This document shows positions 1-8,764 of a stretch of 64,000 bases of DNA, in pieces. The stretch covers positions 310,001-374,000 of the forward strand of contig CAIZQH010000021.1 of the NCBI GenBank assembly GCA_903935095.1, in the 5' to 3' direction. Below the pieces are notes generated by a model. It did no database searches, was not told the DNA's origin, and saw only the letters and a list, made by a program, of their open reading frames with translations. Numbering within the stretch: position 1 is the stretch's first letter; every line of letters begins with the position of its first letter. Both the position numbers and the translations under genes were made by a program. This DNA is from an uncultured Flavobacteriales bacterium (lineage in GTDB: Bacteria; Bacteroidota; Bacteroidia; Flavobacteriales_D; Crocinitomicaceae).

Positions 1-1
1 G

Positions 2-574
2 TCGAATATTTCTAAGGATCATATTTACGATAAATTAGCACAGGTTAGGGATAAACAATTTGATTTTCAAAAACGCTCTTTACTGCGTGTTTCTACGGTA
101 GAAGATGTTTTTGGCGAAGATAATTTCGCTTTGAATGAATTGACTTTACAGAAAAAAGATACGTCTTCCATGGTTACTGTTCATGCCTATTTGGATAAAA
201 AATTCTTGAATTCTTATTGGGCAGATGGATTGATTGTTGCCACACCTACGGGTTCAACAGCTTATAGTCTTAGTTGCGGTGGACCCATCATAACCCCTGG
301 TTGTCAAGTACATATATTGACGCCAATTGCTCCTCATAATTTAAATGTTCGCCCAGTTGTTGTCCCTGACCACATGCCTATAACCTTGAGTGTTGAGGGT
401 AGAGATCGAAGTTACTTATTGAGTTTGGATGGGGTGTCAAAACACATCAAACAAGGAGAAGATGTTGTGGTGACAAAAGCGGAATTTATGATTAATGTTA
501 TTAAATTTGAGGACAATAATTTCCTCGATACCATTCGAAATAAAATGCTTTGGGGAATAGATACCCGTAATTAA
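2..574 (+). CDS. nadK: NAD kinase, 3' part (5' end outside window)
   Basis: The open frame runs in from the left edge, so the gene is truncated there; 190 residues remain. NAD kinase phosphorylates NAD to NADP using ATP or polyphosphate in the cytosol. The visible part is the C-terminal beta-rich domain. It includes the family signature for NAD binding and catalysis, seen as ADGLIVATPTGSTAYSLS followed by GGP, then the stretch with HNLNVRPVV and the SLDG turn. A TTG codon at 131 lies inside a conserved region and is not the start. The FKBP-type isomerase gene follows 11 bases after the stop. Family identification is secure. Confidence 0.95.
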   Translation, partial: SNISKDHIYDKLAQVRDKQFDFQKRSLLRVSTVEDVFGEDNFALNELTLQKKDTSSMVTVHAYLDKKFLNSYWADGLIVATPTGSTAYSLSCGGPIITPGCQVHILTPIAPHNLNVRPVVVPDHMPITLSVEGRDRSYLLSLDGVSKHIKQGEDVVVTKAEFMINVIKFEDNNFLDTIRNKMLWGIDTRN

Positions 575-585
575 AAATAAATAAA

Positions 586-1257
586 ATGATGAAAAAGACA
601 CTAGCAATCACCGCTTTAATGTTTAGCGTAAATGCAAATGCACAATTAACAAAAATAGATTCTGTAAGCTATTTGGTTGGAATGAATATCGGTTCAAGTA
701 TCACGAAGGATTTCAGTGAAGCGAATGTTACTATGCTGATGAAAGGTATTCAAGATGCGATGACAAAACAAGCACCCATGTGTTCTGACCCTGGAAATGC
801 GATGTTGAATAGTTATTTTCAGCAAAAACAACAGGCAACTCAGGCTCAGGAGGAAATGAACAATATGGCGTACAAGCAAGTAGGCGAGGAGTTTTTAGCG
901 AAAAACGCAAAAAGAAAAGGAGTTACCGTTACTGCTTCTGGATTGCAATACGAAGTCTTAACAGAAGGAAAAGGAGAGCGACCTACAGCAACGTCAAAAG
1001 TAAAAGTGCATTATCATGGAACAACACCAGAAGGTGTGGTGTTTGATAGCTCTGTTGATCGTGGAGAGCCAATTTCATTCGGTTTGGATCAGGTAATCAA
1101 AGGTTGGACGGAAGGCGTTCAATTAATGAAAGTTGGCGCAAAATACCGGTTTTATATTCCTCAAGAATTAGCGTATGGACCAAGTTCACCATCTCCAACG
1201 ATTAAGGCTTATATGCCATTGGTGTTTGAAGTAGAGTTAATTGAAATTGAAAAATAA
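586..1257 (+). CDS. exported FKBP-type peptidyl-prolyl cis-trans isomerase (FkpA/Mip-like)
   Basis: This 223-residue protein catalyses proline cis-trans isomerisation, probably as a periplasmic folding helper. Residues 1-19 form a signal peptide ending at ANAQ. Residues of about 22-105 are an FKBP_N-type helical dimerisation region that begins [12 protein letters not shown]. The FKBP domain fills about 110-223, with [18 protein letters not shown] and the AYG loop all present. The start is ATG at 586; a second ATG follows directly. The next gene, a cyclophilin-FKBP fusion, begins one base after this stop, so the two isomerases are very likely co-transcribed and may share clients. Confidence 0.93.
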   Translation: MMKKTLAITALMFSVNANAQLTKIDSVSYLVGMNIGSSITKDFSEANVTMLMKGIQDAMTKQAPMCSDPGNAMLNSYFQQKQQATQAQEEMNNMAYKQVGEEFLAKNAKRKGVTVTASGLQYEVLTEGKGERPTATSKVKVHYHGTTPEGVVFDSSVDRGEPISFGLDQVIKGWTEGVQLMKVGAKYRFYIPQELAYGPSSPSPTIKAYMPLVFEVELIEIEK

Positions 1258-1258
1258 G

Positions 1259-2374
1259 ATGAGAAAAGTAATTTTAAGTTTTGGTTTAGTAGCTTCTGTC
1301 ATTTTTACTTCATTTGGTCAGGGAGCAAGTGAGGTTGCAGATGGTATGTATGCTATTTTTAACACGACAAAAGGGGTAATCATTTGTCAGTTAGAGTACA
1401 AATTAACACCCATGACTGTTGCCAATTTCGTTGGATTAGCAGAGGGTAAAAATTTCAAGGTAGATAATGTGGTGATCAATAAGCCCTATTTTGATGGTTT
1501 AACTTTTCACCGTGTTATTAAGGATTTTATGATTCAAGGTGGTTGCCCACTTGGAAACGGAACTGGAGACCCTGGATACAAATTCGAGGATGAATTCAAT
1601 GAGAATTTAAAGCATGTTGGACCAGGAATTCTTTCCATGGCTAATTCTGGACCTGGAACAAATGGAAGTCAGTTCTTCATCACGCACAAAGAAACACCTT
1701 GGCTAGACGGTAAACACTCTGTCTTTGGCCATGTTACAGTAGGTCAAAATGTCGTTGACGAGATTGCTCAAGGAGATATTATGACTTCGGTTGAGATTAG
1801 ACGTGTTGGTAAAGATGCGCTCGAATGGAACGCACAGCAAAATTTTGACAAAATCTATATGGCAAAGCAGATTGCGATGAATCAACAAAAAGAGGCCTTC
1901 GCAAAAATTGAAGCAATGTCTGAGGATGAATACAAGCAATTCATGTACACCGAGGTGAAAAAGGTTCATAAAAAAGCCAAAATGACCGAAAGTGGATTGG
2001 TGTATGTTATTCAAGAAAACGGATCGAAAGACCGCGTTGTCAAAGGTTCTAAGGTATCTTTGCATTACATTGGAACGTTTCGTGCAGACGGAAAGAAATT
2101 TGATTCTTCTAGAGATCGAAATCAAACCCTAGATTTTAATTACATCGATCAGAAGATGATTCCTGGATTCGAAGAAGGAATCGCTATGGTAGGGAAAGGT
2201 GGGAAAATCACCATCTACATTCCTTATTTCAAGGCTTATGGTAAAAATGGTCGCCCCGGTGCAATACCTCCATACTCAGATTTGGTTTTTGAAATTGAAA
2301 TGGTCGATATTCAAGCTCCAGTTGCAGAAGATCATCAGCATGACGGACATGATCACGATGGTCATCAACATTAA
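1259..2374 (+). CDS. dual-family immunophilin: cyclophilin domain fused to FKBP domain
   Basis: The 371-residue exported protein carries two unrelated prolyl isomerase domains. Residues 1-20 are a signal peptide ending SFGQ. A cyclophilin domain spans about 30-195 ([33 protein letters not shown]). A helical linker rich in Lys and Glu follows, then an FKBP domain at about 240-355 ([31 protein letters not shown]). The protein ends in a His/Asp-rich tail of about 13 residues that could bind metal. The start is ATG 1259, one base after the previous stop; an in-frame TTG at 1241 lies inside the upstream gene and is less likely. The order matches the CFBP class of dual-family immunophilins. Confidence 0.92.
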   Translation: MRKVILSFGLVASVIFTSFGQGASEVADGMYAIFNTTKGVIICQLEYKLTPMTVANFVGLAEGKNFKVDNVVINKPYFDGLTFHRVIKDFMIQGGCPLGNGTGDPGYKFEDEFNENLKHVGPGILSMANSGPGTNGSQFFITHKETPWLDGKHSVFGHVTVGQNVVDEIAQGDIMTSVEIRRVGKDALEWNAQQNFDKIYMAKQIAMNQQKEAFAKIEAMSEDEYKQFMYTEVKKVHKKAKMTESGLVYVIQENGSKDRVVKGSKVSLHYIGTFRADGKKFDSSRDRNQTLDFNYIDQKMIPGFEEGIAMVGKGGKITIYIPYFKAYGKNGRPGAIPPYSDLVFEIEMVDIQAPVAEDHQHDGHDHDGHQH

Positions 2375-3273
2375 TCAATGATTATATGCTTCACTTGACT
2401 CAGGCGCTGATCTGACGATTGAAGTTGAAGAAAATAGTTTCCTTTTGAAAGTCCTGAGTAATTCAGGACTTTTTTATTTCCCAATAGTTCTGTTTGAACA
2501 ATACTGCCATTTAAATCACGTAGAATTGCCCTTTCTACTTCTGAAGAACTGTTTATTGCAATCCACCCATTAGATGGATTAGGGGTAATAGAAAAGTCAA
2601 AAAGCGCTACTTCTTCTATCCCTGATCCTAAGTCGGCAAATGAAAAAGTTAGGTCTGAAATCATCCAACCTTCTTTTGTTTGATCAATGGTGTCGCTGAT
2701 GAACCGAAAACGATAGTACATGGTGTCCGTTGGGAAATCTTTTATTGGAAATAACCAGATCCATTCGATTTCAGTATAGCGATCGGAAAAGGAGCCTGAA
2801 AATCCTTTTTCACCGGTGTATAGCGTGTCATTGGATGTGTATAATTCGTTGCTTAGGAAAAGCATGTTCGTCTGGTCTTCTATGACATTTGTCCAAGTTG
2901 CCCCGTAATCACGCGATACCTCGATGATTCCACCGTCATGTAGACTGTCTGAATGCATGGAATGATGAAATCCCATGATCAAACTCAGGGGATACTGATT
3001 CCAGGCAGGCCAATGTATTTCTAAGGAGGCATTCGTTCCATTCGGATAGCTTTGCACGCTATCGGTAATTAGTACCTTGCCGACATGAGATAAGGATGTC
3101 TTTTGCGATTCACCATATACCCAAAGATTATTCGATGTATCAGGAATGACGACATACATGCAGGTGTCAGAAAAATCACATTCTGCAAGGGGTACGATTC
3201 CAAGAAATGGATCAATTTGAGCACCCATGCTGAACACGACAAAAAACATGGACGTAAAAATGGAGATTTTCAA
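2371..3273 (-). CDS. secreted protein with type IX secretion C-terminal sorting domain
   Basis: The 300-residue protein has a signal peptide (residues 1-18, ending SMGA) and a T9SS type A sorting domain in the last ~75 residues ([14 protein letters not shown], then RDLNGSIV, then [11 protein letters not shown]). It should cross the outer membrane through T9SS and be released or attached at the surface. The middle contains one Asp-box-like turn (SRDYGATW) and is otherwise Ser/Thr/Asp-rich with no enzyme signature I recognise. The stop overlaps the stop of the convergent immunophilin gene by four bases, with no terminator between. A DUF4159 gene lies 5 bases upstream. Confidence 0.8.
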   Translation of the reverse strand: MKISIFTSMFFVVFSMGAQIDPFLGIVPLAECDFSDTCMYVVIPDTSNNLWVYGESQKTSLSHVGKVLITDSVQSYPNGTNASLEIHWPAWNQYPLSLIMGFHHSMHSDSLHDGGIIEVSRDYGATWTNVIEDQTNMLFLSNELYTSNDTLYTGEKGFSGSFSDRYTEIEWIWLFPIKDFPTDTMYYRFRFISDTIDQTKEGWMISDLTFSFADLGSGIEEVALFDFSITPNPSNGWIAINSSSEVERAILRDLNGSIVQTELLGNKKVLNYSGLSKGNYFLQLQSSDQRLSQVKHIIID

Positions 3274-3278
3274 TTTGA

Positions 3279-3935
3279 TTAATTTAAAAAGACATAGGTA
3301 ATAATATTCGCTCCCATTTGCAAAGCTTGCTTTCTTTTTTGAGCTGTATCGTTATGAACCTGAGCATCTTCCCATCCATCACTTAAATCAGTTTCGTAAG
3401 TATAAAGACAAACGAGTCTACCGTCGATGACGATACCGAAGGCTTGTGGTTTTTTGCCATCATGTTCATGGATTTTAGGCAAGGCATTTAGCTTATATTT
3501 TTGATTGTAAATAGGGTGATTACTAGGTAGTTCAATTAGATCACTTGAAGGAAAGATTTTCTTGAGTTCGACTCGTATGAATTCATCCATCCCGTAGTTG
3601 TCATCGATGTGTAAGAATCCACCCGCTAGTAAGTAGTTTCTCAAATTTTCACTTTCCGCTTTTGAGAACACCACGTTACCATGTCCCGTCATGTGAACAA
3701 ATGGATAACGGAAAAGATCTTTGCTTCCAACATCGACATAAGGGACATCATTTGAAATGGTTGTGCTCAGGTTTTGGTTGCAGAATTGGATGAGGTTAGG
3801 AAGCGCCGTTGGATTGGCATAATAGTCACCACCACCGTTGTATTTTAAAACAGCTAATTGAAAACTAGCTTGACTCCATCCACATACAGGAAGGAGAAAT
3901 AGTACGAGAATAAGTTTGAAAACCGATGAAATCAT
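3279..3935 (-). CDS. DUF4159 domain-containing exported protein
   Basis: The 218-residue protein starts with a signal peptide (MISSVFKLILVLF to about the GWSQA cleavage site). The rest matches DUF4159, a glutamine-amidotransferase-like fold found in Bacteroidota: PFVHMTGHGNVVFS, then a LRNYLLAGGFLHIDDNYGMDEF block. Function is unknown; related proteins are often linked to gliding or aerotolerance loci, but there is no such context here. I chose ATG 3935 because it overlaps the upstream transporter stop in an ATGA arrangement and gives a clean signal peptide. The longer frame to 4004 would add 23 residues lying wholly inside the transporter gene. Confidence 0.85.
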   Translation of the reverse strand: MISSVFKLILVLFLLPVCGWSQASFQLAVLKYNGGGDYYANPTALPNLIQFCNQNLSTTISNDVPYVDVGSKDLFRYPFVHMTGHGNVVFSKAESENLRNYLLAGGFLHIDDNYGMDEFIRVELKKIFPSSDLIELPSNHPIYNQKYKLNALPKIHEHDGKKPQAFGIVIDGRLVCLYTYETDLSDGWEDAQVHNDTAQKRKQALQMGANIITYVFLN

Positions 3936-4795
3936 ACAGAAAGATAGATAAACAAAATGGAAATCAATGAAGAAATGAACCCAATAATTTTCATATTGTT
4001 CCATTTCTCCTTGAAAAATATGCGTCCAATAATAGATGCAATCATCACAATACTCACATTGATCACAGCCAAAATACTACTATTACTCCAGGTAAAGACA
4101 TGGTATGCTTTCATCAGAAAGTAAATCGAAAAATAATTGGGAATACCTAGAAGAATTCCTGCAATAATGTTTCTCCAAGAGGGCGAAAGTTTGCCTTGAA
4201 TGATCAGTATAGTGGTGATAAGTAAGCCAATGATTCCAGCAAGTCCAAAGGCATACGCGGTGAAAAAAGCTGTTTGATTTGGTAACAAGACCGAATGTTG
4301 AATGTAATTCAAAAGGAAATCTAAGATTCCACTGCCAACGAAAAGGACCAACAACATCCAAGTTGAAGATACCACATTGGTTTTAACATCTGCTTGAATA
4401 CTCATAGCAATAACCCCAAAAATAGCCAAAATAATCCCGGCGATTTTTAACAGTTGTGTGTCCTCTGAATAAAAAAGCATCATTCCAAGAACGGAAAGTG
4501 CCATGCTCATTTTGACAGCAACCGACGTGCTTGAAAGTCCATTTTTCTGAGCACTTAGCCCCATGATTAAAAACAAACCAATAAAGAGAATAGCTGCACT
4601 TAGTGTATAGCCAAACCAACTTCCAGAAACGGAGCTTAAGTCGTGCCATTTGAATGGAAAGAAGATGCAGCCACAAAAGAATGCGACGAAATAATTGACC
4701 ACAATCGCCTGAAATGTGTCAATGTGGAATTTTGGGAATAATTTAAAGAGCACAAAAATGAAACTCGAAAAAACAATGGCAAAAATTAACTCCAT
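3932..4795 (-). CDS. DMT-superfamily (EamA-like) membrane transporter
   Basis: The 287-residue protein is almost entirely hydrophobic, with about ten predicted membrane helices in two similar halves (roughly 1-140 and 145-287). This is the layout of EamA/DMT drug-metabolite transporters. The substrate cannot be read from the sequence. It sits directly downstream of ribD with one base shared between the ribD stop and this ATG (TAATG), and its own stop overlaps the DUF4159 start (ATGA), so all three are translationally coupled. A flavin-related substrate is possible from context only. Confidence is high for the family and low for substrate. Confidence 0.82.
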   Translation of the reverse strand: MELIFAIVFSSFIFVLFKLFPKFHIDTFQAIVVNYFVAFFCGCIFFPFKWHDLSSVSGSWFGYTLSAAILFIGLFLIMGLSAQKNGLSSTSVAVKMSMALSVLGMMLFYSEDTQLLKIAGIILAIFGVIAMSIQADVKTNVVSSTWMLLVLFVGSGILDFLLNYIQHSVLLPNQTAFFTAYAFGLAGIIGLLITTILIIQGKLSPSWRNIIAGILLGIPNYFSIYFLMKAYHVFTWSNSSILAVINVSIVMIASIIGRIFFKEKWNNMKIIGFISSLISILFIYLSV

Positions 4796-5826
4796 TATCT
4801 TCGTTTAAAGTAATACACCGTATCCGTACCAAAGGTATGAGAATGCGCAGGGATGCGATTTAAGAGTGGGGCTTTTACGCCTTCTTGAAAATAAACATCT
4901 CCAACAATCACATACGCTTCGTCCCAAACGTTATCGATGATAAAATACTGAAGGGTTCGACTGCCGCCCTCAACCATAATGGAGGTGATGTTCCGTTTGT
5001 ACAGTTCTTCTAAAATGACTTTGGTGGAGGTTTCTTTAATTTTGACCCACTCAATGTTGTCTTTTTTCTCATCTTTTATCCGATTAAAGATAATCGTAGG
5101 GGCATCACTCGAATGAAGGTTGATGTTTTCTTTTACTTGTAATTGACTATCTATCAGGATTCGGATGGGATTTCTACCGGTGAACTCGCGAACGGTAAGT
5201 GTTGGATTGTCATTCATGGCCGTATGTTTCCCGACCAAAATCCCATGTTCTTGGCTTCGCCATTTGTGCACAAGTGCCTTTGACTCTTGACAGGAGATCC
5301 AATTAATTCCTTTTTCATCCTTGGAGCGAATACGGTCCAGGTAACCATCTTTTGTTTGAGCCCATTTCAAGATCACGTAGGGTCTCCCTTTTTCATGGAA
5401 ATTAAAAAAGCGTTTATTTAACAGCCGGCATTCCTTTTCTAAAATTCCCTCTTGAACTTGGATTCCTGCACGCATTAATTTTTCAATCCCTCGTCCAGAA
5501 ACAAGTTTATTGCTATCTCTGCATCCAATAAAAATCTCAGCAACCTTAGAGGAAATGAGTAAATCTGAACAAGGGGGCGTTTTGCCATGATGTGAACAAG
5601 GTTCAAGGTTTACATATACCGTTGACCCAGCCAATAGACTTTTGTCTTTCACGGATGCGATGGCATAAACTTCTGCATGTGCATCACCGTAACGTTGATG
5701 GTAACCTTCCCCAATGATTTTTCCCTCCTTCACGATGACACAACCTACCATTGGATTCGGAGCCACCCAACTTGATCCAAGTTGAGCGAGATCTAAACAA
5801 CGTTGCATGTAGTCTTCGTGCTTCAT
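4795..5826 (-). CDS. ribD: bifunctional riboflavin biosynthesis deaminase/reductase RibD
   Basis: The 343-residue enzyme carries out two riboflavin steps: deamination of the diaminopyrimidine ribosyl phosphate and NADPH-dependent reduction of its ribose. Residues 1-145 are the zinc deaminase domain, with HAEVYAI and the downstream PCSHHGKTPPC zinc ligands. Residues 146-343 are the RibD_C reductase domain (PYVILKWAQTKDGY, then NPIRILIDS, then MVEGG). The length is normal for RibD. The ATG at 5826 lies 4 bases after a TAACTTCG box, so the mRNA may be nearly leaderless. The rest of the rib pathway is not in this window. Confidence 0.95.
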   Translation of the reverse strand: MKHEDYMQRCLDLAQLGSSWVAPNPMVGCVIVKEGKIIGEGYHQRYGDAHAEVYAIASVKDKSLLAGSTVYVNLEPCSHHGKTPPCSDLLISSKVAEIFIGCRDSNKLVSGRGIEKLMRAGIQVQEGILEKECRLLNKRFFNFHEKGRPYVILKWAQTKDGYLDRIRSKDEKGINWISCQESKALVHKWRSQEHGILVGKHTAMNDNPTLTVREFTGRNPIRILIDSQLQVKENINLHSSDAPTIIFNRIKDEKKDNIEWVKIKETSTKVILEELYKRNITSIMVEGGSRTLQYFIIDNVWDEAYVIVGDVYFQEGVKAPLLNRIPAHSHTFGTDTVYYFKRR

Positions 5827-5830
5827 ACAA

Positions 5831-5838
5831 CGAAGTTA
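5831..5838 (-). promoter_or_regulatory. candidate -7 box of ribD
   Basis: On the minus strand this reads TAACTTCG, a 7 of 8 match to the Bacteroidota TAnnTTTG box. It ends four bases before the ribD ATG. I see no clear -33 TTG at the expected distance. Confidence 0.4.
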
Positions 5839-5956
5839 AGCATTCCTTCGCATGATTGAATCCTATTGAACATGGATTTTATCAGTTGAAATAACATCTA
5901 ATTGATCGAAATGAGCGATATTAAAGCGATATCGAGTCTTTTGTGCGAAGTATTTT

Positions 5957-5964
5957 TATTTTTG
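5957..5964 (+). promoter_or_regulatory. candidate -7 box of mscS-like gene
   Basis: The sequence TATTTTTG is an exact TAnnTTTG match, 22 bases before the ATG at 5987, in the divergent gap between ribD and the channel gene. A TTTG at 5940 is only 13 bases upstream, closer than the usual spacing, so the -33 part is uncertain. Confidence 0.4.
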
Positions 5965-5986
5965 TTGAAAATTCTGACCTTAGCTT

Positions 5987-6790
5987 ATGATCGATGTAAT
6001 TGAAAATCTCTTTGGGATGGAGCCTCATCACTTGAATGCGGTTCTGTTTTCACTCTTAACGAATATCGTAATTGCGGTTTTTATTACCATAGCTGGATTT
6101 TGGCTCACTGGAATCTTGACAAGATTTATTACACGCATGCTCAGAAAGAGCGAAACGGATGCTGGCTTGGTTTCCTTTCTGGGCAGTTTTTTGTCTATGG
6201 CATTGAAAATTATGGTTGTTGTAAGTGCCATTACCCAATTAGGAATTCCAATGACTTCGTTTTTAACCTTGATTGGTGCCGCTGGAATCGCCGTTGGTAT
6301 GGCCATTTCGGGAACCTTATCCAATTTCGCTGGTGGAATCATGATTTTGGTGTTGAAGCCGTTTAAACTTGGAGATGAAATTAAAGCCTTAGGTGAACAG
6401 GGAAGGGTAAGTGAAATTCAGATCTTCAATACCTATTTGACAACTCCTGATAACAAAGTGGTCATTTTTCCGAACGGACCTCTTGCGAATGGAAACATTG
6501 TCAACTTCACCAAAGAAAAAACGCGACGTGTGGAATGGACATTCCTTCTCTCTCATGACGCTTCATTTGAAGAAGCGAAGCTATTGATTACGCACTGCTT
6601 GTCCGAGGATACTCGAATTCTAAGCAAAACTCCAACGATGATTGGATTGGAACAAATCACAGAACAAGGCATGCACATAACGGTCAGGGCTTGGGTAAAA
6701 ACCACGGATTTTTCTAGTGTTTTCTTTGATATCAATGCTTCAGCCGCTCAAGCATTTGTAAAGGCAAATATACCGTTCGCCAAATCTTAA
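5987..6790 (+). CDS. small mechanosensitive channel, MscS family
   Basis: The 267-residue inner-membrane channel opens under membrane tension to release solutes on osmotic downshock. Three membrane helices occupy about residues 15-125; the third contains the Gly/Ala-rich pore-lining helix (GAAGIAVGMAISGTLSNFAGG). The beta domain follows (KPFKLGDEIKALGEQGRVSEI, NTYLTTPDNKVVIFPNG), then the C-terminal alpha/beta cap. The length is that of the minimal MscS form (E. coli MscS has 286). The next gene, a thioesterase, starts 3 bases after the stop, so the pair is probably co-transcribed. Confidence 0.93.
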   Translation: MIDVIENLFGMEPHHLNAVLFSLLTNIVIAVFITIAGFWLTGILTRFITRMLRKSETDAGLVSFLGSFLSMALKIMVVVSAITQLGIPMTSFLTLIGAAGIAVGMAISGTLSNFAGGIMILVLKPFKLGDEIKALGEQGRVSEIQIFNTYLTTPDNKVVIFPNGPLANGNIVNFTKEKTRRVEWTFLLSHDASFEEAKLLITHCLSEDTRILSKTPTMIGLEQITEQGMHITVRAWVKTTDFSSVFFDINASAAQAFVKANIPFAKS

Positions 6791-6793
6791 GAA

Positions 6794-7210
6794 ATGGATG
6801 TCATTCAAGCATATATGGATAAGAATCGTTTCGGTGAATGGCTCGGTATGTCTTTTGAAGTCTTAGAACCTGGAATTGTTGCATACCGACTCGAAATTCA
6901 AGAAAAACATTTGGCCACACCTATGCACGCTCATGGTGGTTGCATCGCGAGTTTGTTAGATGCGACACTTGGTGTTGGGGCACTGTCGCTCGTTGCCGAT
7001 AAACAAAAAGTTGTTTCTACCGTTGACCTATCCATTCAGTTCTTGTCGGGTGTTAAATGTAAGGATCAATTAATTTCCTATTCAAAATGTTTGAAAAAAG
7101 GAAAAAAACTTATTTTTATGCAAGCAGATGTGCTAAACCAAAAGAAGGAGCTCGTCGCTCATGCGAATGGCACTTTTGTTTGTGTTGAGGCAACAGCTGC
7201 CGGATATTAA
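6794..7210 (+). CDS. PaaI-type hotdog-fold thioesterase
   Basis: The 138-residue single-domain hotdog protein resembles PaaI/YbgC-class acyl-CoA thioesterases. The signature region is MHAHGGCIASLLDATLG (residues ~45-60), with the HGG turn and the Asp at the start of the central helix, followed by VSTVDLSIQFLSGV, which forms part of the acyl-binding sheet. The CoA substrate is unknown. The protein lies 3 bases downstream of the MscS gene and 22 bases upstream of the DUF1295 membrane protein, all in the same direction. Confidence 0.88.
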   Translation: MDVIQAYMDKNRFGEWLGMSFEVLEPGIVAYRLEIQEKHLATPMHAHGGCIASLLDATLGVGALSLVADKQKVVSTVDLSIQFLSGVKCKDQLISYSKCLKKGKKLIFMQADVLNQKKELVAHANGTFVCVEATAAGY

Positions 7211-7232
7211 CCACAAAATAAATTATTGACCC

Positions 7233-8162
7233 ATGCTTATTACTATTTTACTTTTGATTTTTACGGTAATTGTTGTTCCGTATGTGTGTATCTCTTTTGG
7301 ACTAAATCCAAATGATGTTCAAGATGCCATTCTGTATCAAATGACAATATCCGTAGGAATTGTCATTGCCTATTGCTTTCTAGTTGGAGAGGTTTCTAAA
7401 AATAATTCTCAAGTGGATAAAATTTGGAGCATTATTCCAATTTATTATGTTTGGCACATGACTGCCATGGGTGGAATGGATCCTCGTATGGTTCTCATGT
7501 CCACACTTGTAACAATCTGGGGAGTAAGATTAACCTACAATTTTGCTAGAAGAGGAGCCTACCAATGGAAATTTTGGGCAGGAGAAGAAGATTACCGTTG
7601 GGAAGCATTACGCAGTCGTCCAGGATTTAACAACAAATTTGTTTGGATGATTTTCAATTTGTTTTTTATTAGCGGTTATCAAAGCGTATTAATCTTCTTA
7701 TTTACCTTGCCGATTCTTACCTCTTTGGGAGATGGAGTAAATTCAACCTTGAATTGGGTAGATTATTTATTGGCTTTAATTTACGTTGCTTGCGTGGTCA
7801 TCGAATTCATTGCGGATCAGCAACAATATGACTTCCAGCAAGAGAAACATCGTCGTTTAAAGGCCGGTGAAGACTTAGGCGAATACAGTAAAGGATTTGT
7901 TTCAAGTGGACTTTGGTCGCTTGTCCGTCACCCGAATTACCTCATGGAACAAACTATTTGGGTAGTCTTTTACCTTTATAGTGTTCATGCAACTGGAGAT
8001 TGGATCAATTGGTCTATTGGTGGATGTGTCTTACTCATCATTCTATTCAAAGGAAGTTCTGATTTTTCGGAGGAATTATCAGCTGGAAAATATCCTGCAT
8101 ACAAAGACTATCAGGCAACAACGCCACGCTTTATTCCTTTTACCAAAAGAAAATCAAACTAA
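7233..8162 (+). CDS. DUF1295 membrane protein (steroid 5-alpha-reductase-like)
   Basis: The 309-residue integral membrane protein has about seven helices. It matches DUF1295: an N-terminal part with VDKIWSIIPIYYVW, a central SRPGFNNKFVWMIFNLFFISGYQ block, and a C-terminal LWSLVRHPNYLMEQ motif. That last motif is shared with isoprenylcysteine methyltransferases and steroid reductases and binds a nicotinamide or SAM cofactor in those relatives. The substrate is unknown; a lipid is likely by family analogy. The last 9 bases overlap the tail of the convergent 53-aa gene. Confidence 0.87.
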   Translation: MLITILLLIFTVIVVPYVCISFGLNPNDVQDAILYQMTISVGIVIAYCFLVGEVSKNNSQVDKIWSIIPIYYVWHMTAMGGMDPRMVLMSTLVTIWGVRLTYNFARRGAYQWKFWAGEEDYRWEALRSRPGFNNKFVWMIFNLFFISGYQSVLIFLFTLPILTSLGDGVNSTLNWVDYLLALIYVACVVIEFIADQQQYDFQQEKHRRLKAGEDLGEYSKGFVSSGLWSLVRHPNYLMEQTIWVVFYLYSVHATGDWINWSIGGCVLLIILFKGSSDFSEELSAGKYPAYKDYQATTPRFIPFTKRKSN

Positions 8163-8315
8163 GTATTTAAGGATCAGGAACGCGAGGGCAAAAAAGGCCA
8201 TGACACTCAAGTACCATTGCCCAAATCCCTTGTGTCCATTCTGGCGATTGTATAAATAAGTGATTGTTCCAATGGAAACACCGATTATCAAAGAATAAAG
8301 CAGGACTTTAGTCAA
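8154..8315 (-). CDS. hidden 53-residue membrane protein with TTG start
   Basis: A short frame encodes 53 residues with a clear two-helix membrane layout. Residues ~4-20 are hydrophobic, 21-33 form a polar loop (YNRQNGHKGFGQW), and 34-53 are a second hydrophobic segment ending LKYLV. The first possible start is TTG at 8315, immediately preceded by an in-frame TAA; there is no ATG until codon 39. The TTG overlaps the end of the upstream DUF1569 gene by 8 bases, which suits translational coupling. The stop overlaps the convergent DUF1295 gene. I recognise no family. Without this gene the 145-base gap would be empty. Confidence 0.6.
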   Translation of the reverse strand: MTKVLLYSLIIGVSIGTITYLYNRQNGHKGFGQWYLSVMAFFALAFLILKYLV

Positions 8316-8763
8316 TTAATCCGAACTGCTTAAAGTGATGAGCAAAATGTTTGCTGTGCATTTGATTCCATTTTTCGAAATCTAATTCACCATAATAGGG
8401 GTGAAGCGCCGTAAAAGTAGGATTATCCTCGAATTGTTCGGAGAATTGCACAAAAGCGGTAGCGAATTCATCCAAAGCCAACTCCATGTCCTCATTGCGC
8501 AATACTGCATCAGCAGGAGCAAAGGGAACTTGGATGTTTTGAGCCATGGGTTTATCCGAGGCCAAGAACTGTTGCATTTTTTCGATGCGGTCTTCGGGAA
8601 CTGCTAAGGTAAAATCTCCTTGTCCACATGACATGTATAAGGCATCACATAAATGCTCTACCATACGTTGGGCTGACATCCCACCCCAAGCTGGAGTAGA
8701 AGTAGCATCGAGTGACTCCAATTTTACCAGGAGGTACGCTAAATCGAATTCAAATGTTTGCAT
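8308..8763 (-). CDS. DUF1569 (DinB-like) protein
   Basis: The 151-residue cytosolic protein matches the DUF1569 family, a four-helix-bundle relative of DinB/YfiT proteins. Visible family features are WGGMSAQRMVEHL near residues 26-38, and the C-terminal HPYYGELDFEKWNQMHSKHF with its conserved His residues; in DinB relatives such histidines bind metal. In some Bacteroidota this domain is linked with phenylacetate oxepin-CoA genes, but none are present here. The gene starts one base after the diacylglycerol kinase-like gene ends and overlaps the 53-residue membrane protein downstream. Confidence 0.8.
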   Translation of the reverse strand: MQTFEFDLAYLLVKLESLDATSTPAWGGMSAQRMVEHLCDALYMSCGQGDFTLAVPEDRIEKMQQFLASDKPMAQNIQVPFAPADAVLRNEDMELALDEFATAFVQFSEQFEDNPTFTALHPYYGELDFEKWNQMHSKHFAHHFKQFGLID

Positions 8764-8764
8764 C

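Noticed and set aside
3936-4004. Longer N-terminus for the DUF4159 protein
   Set aside because: The extra 23 residues lie within the upstream transporter gene; ATG 3935 forms an ATGA overlap and gives a normal signal peptide.
5839-5956. FMN riboswitch upstream of ribD
   Set aside because: The putative promoter box is 4 bases from the ATG, which leaves no room for a leader aptamer, and no RFN-like conserved stems were seen.
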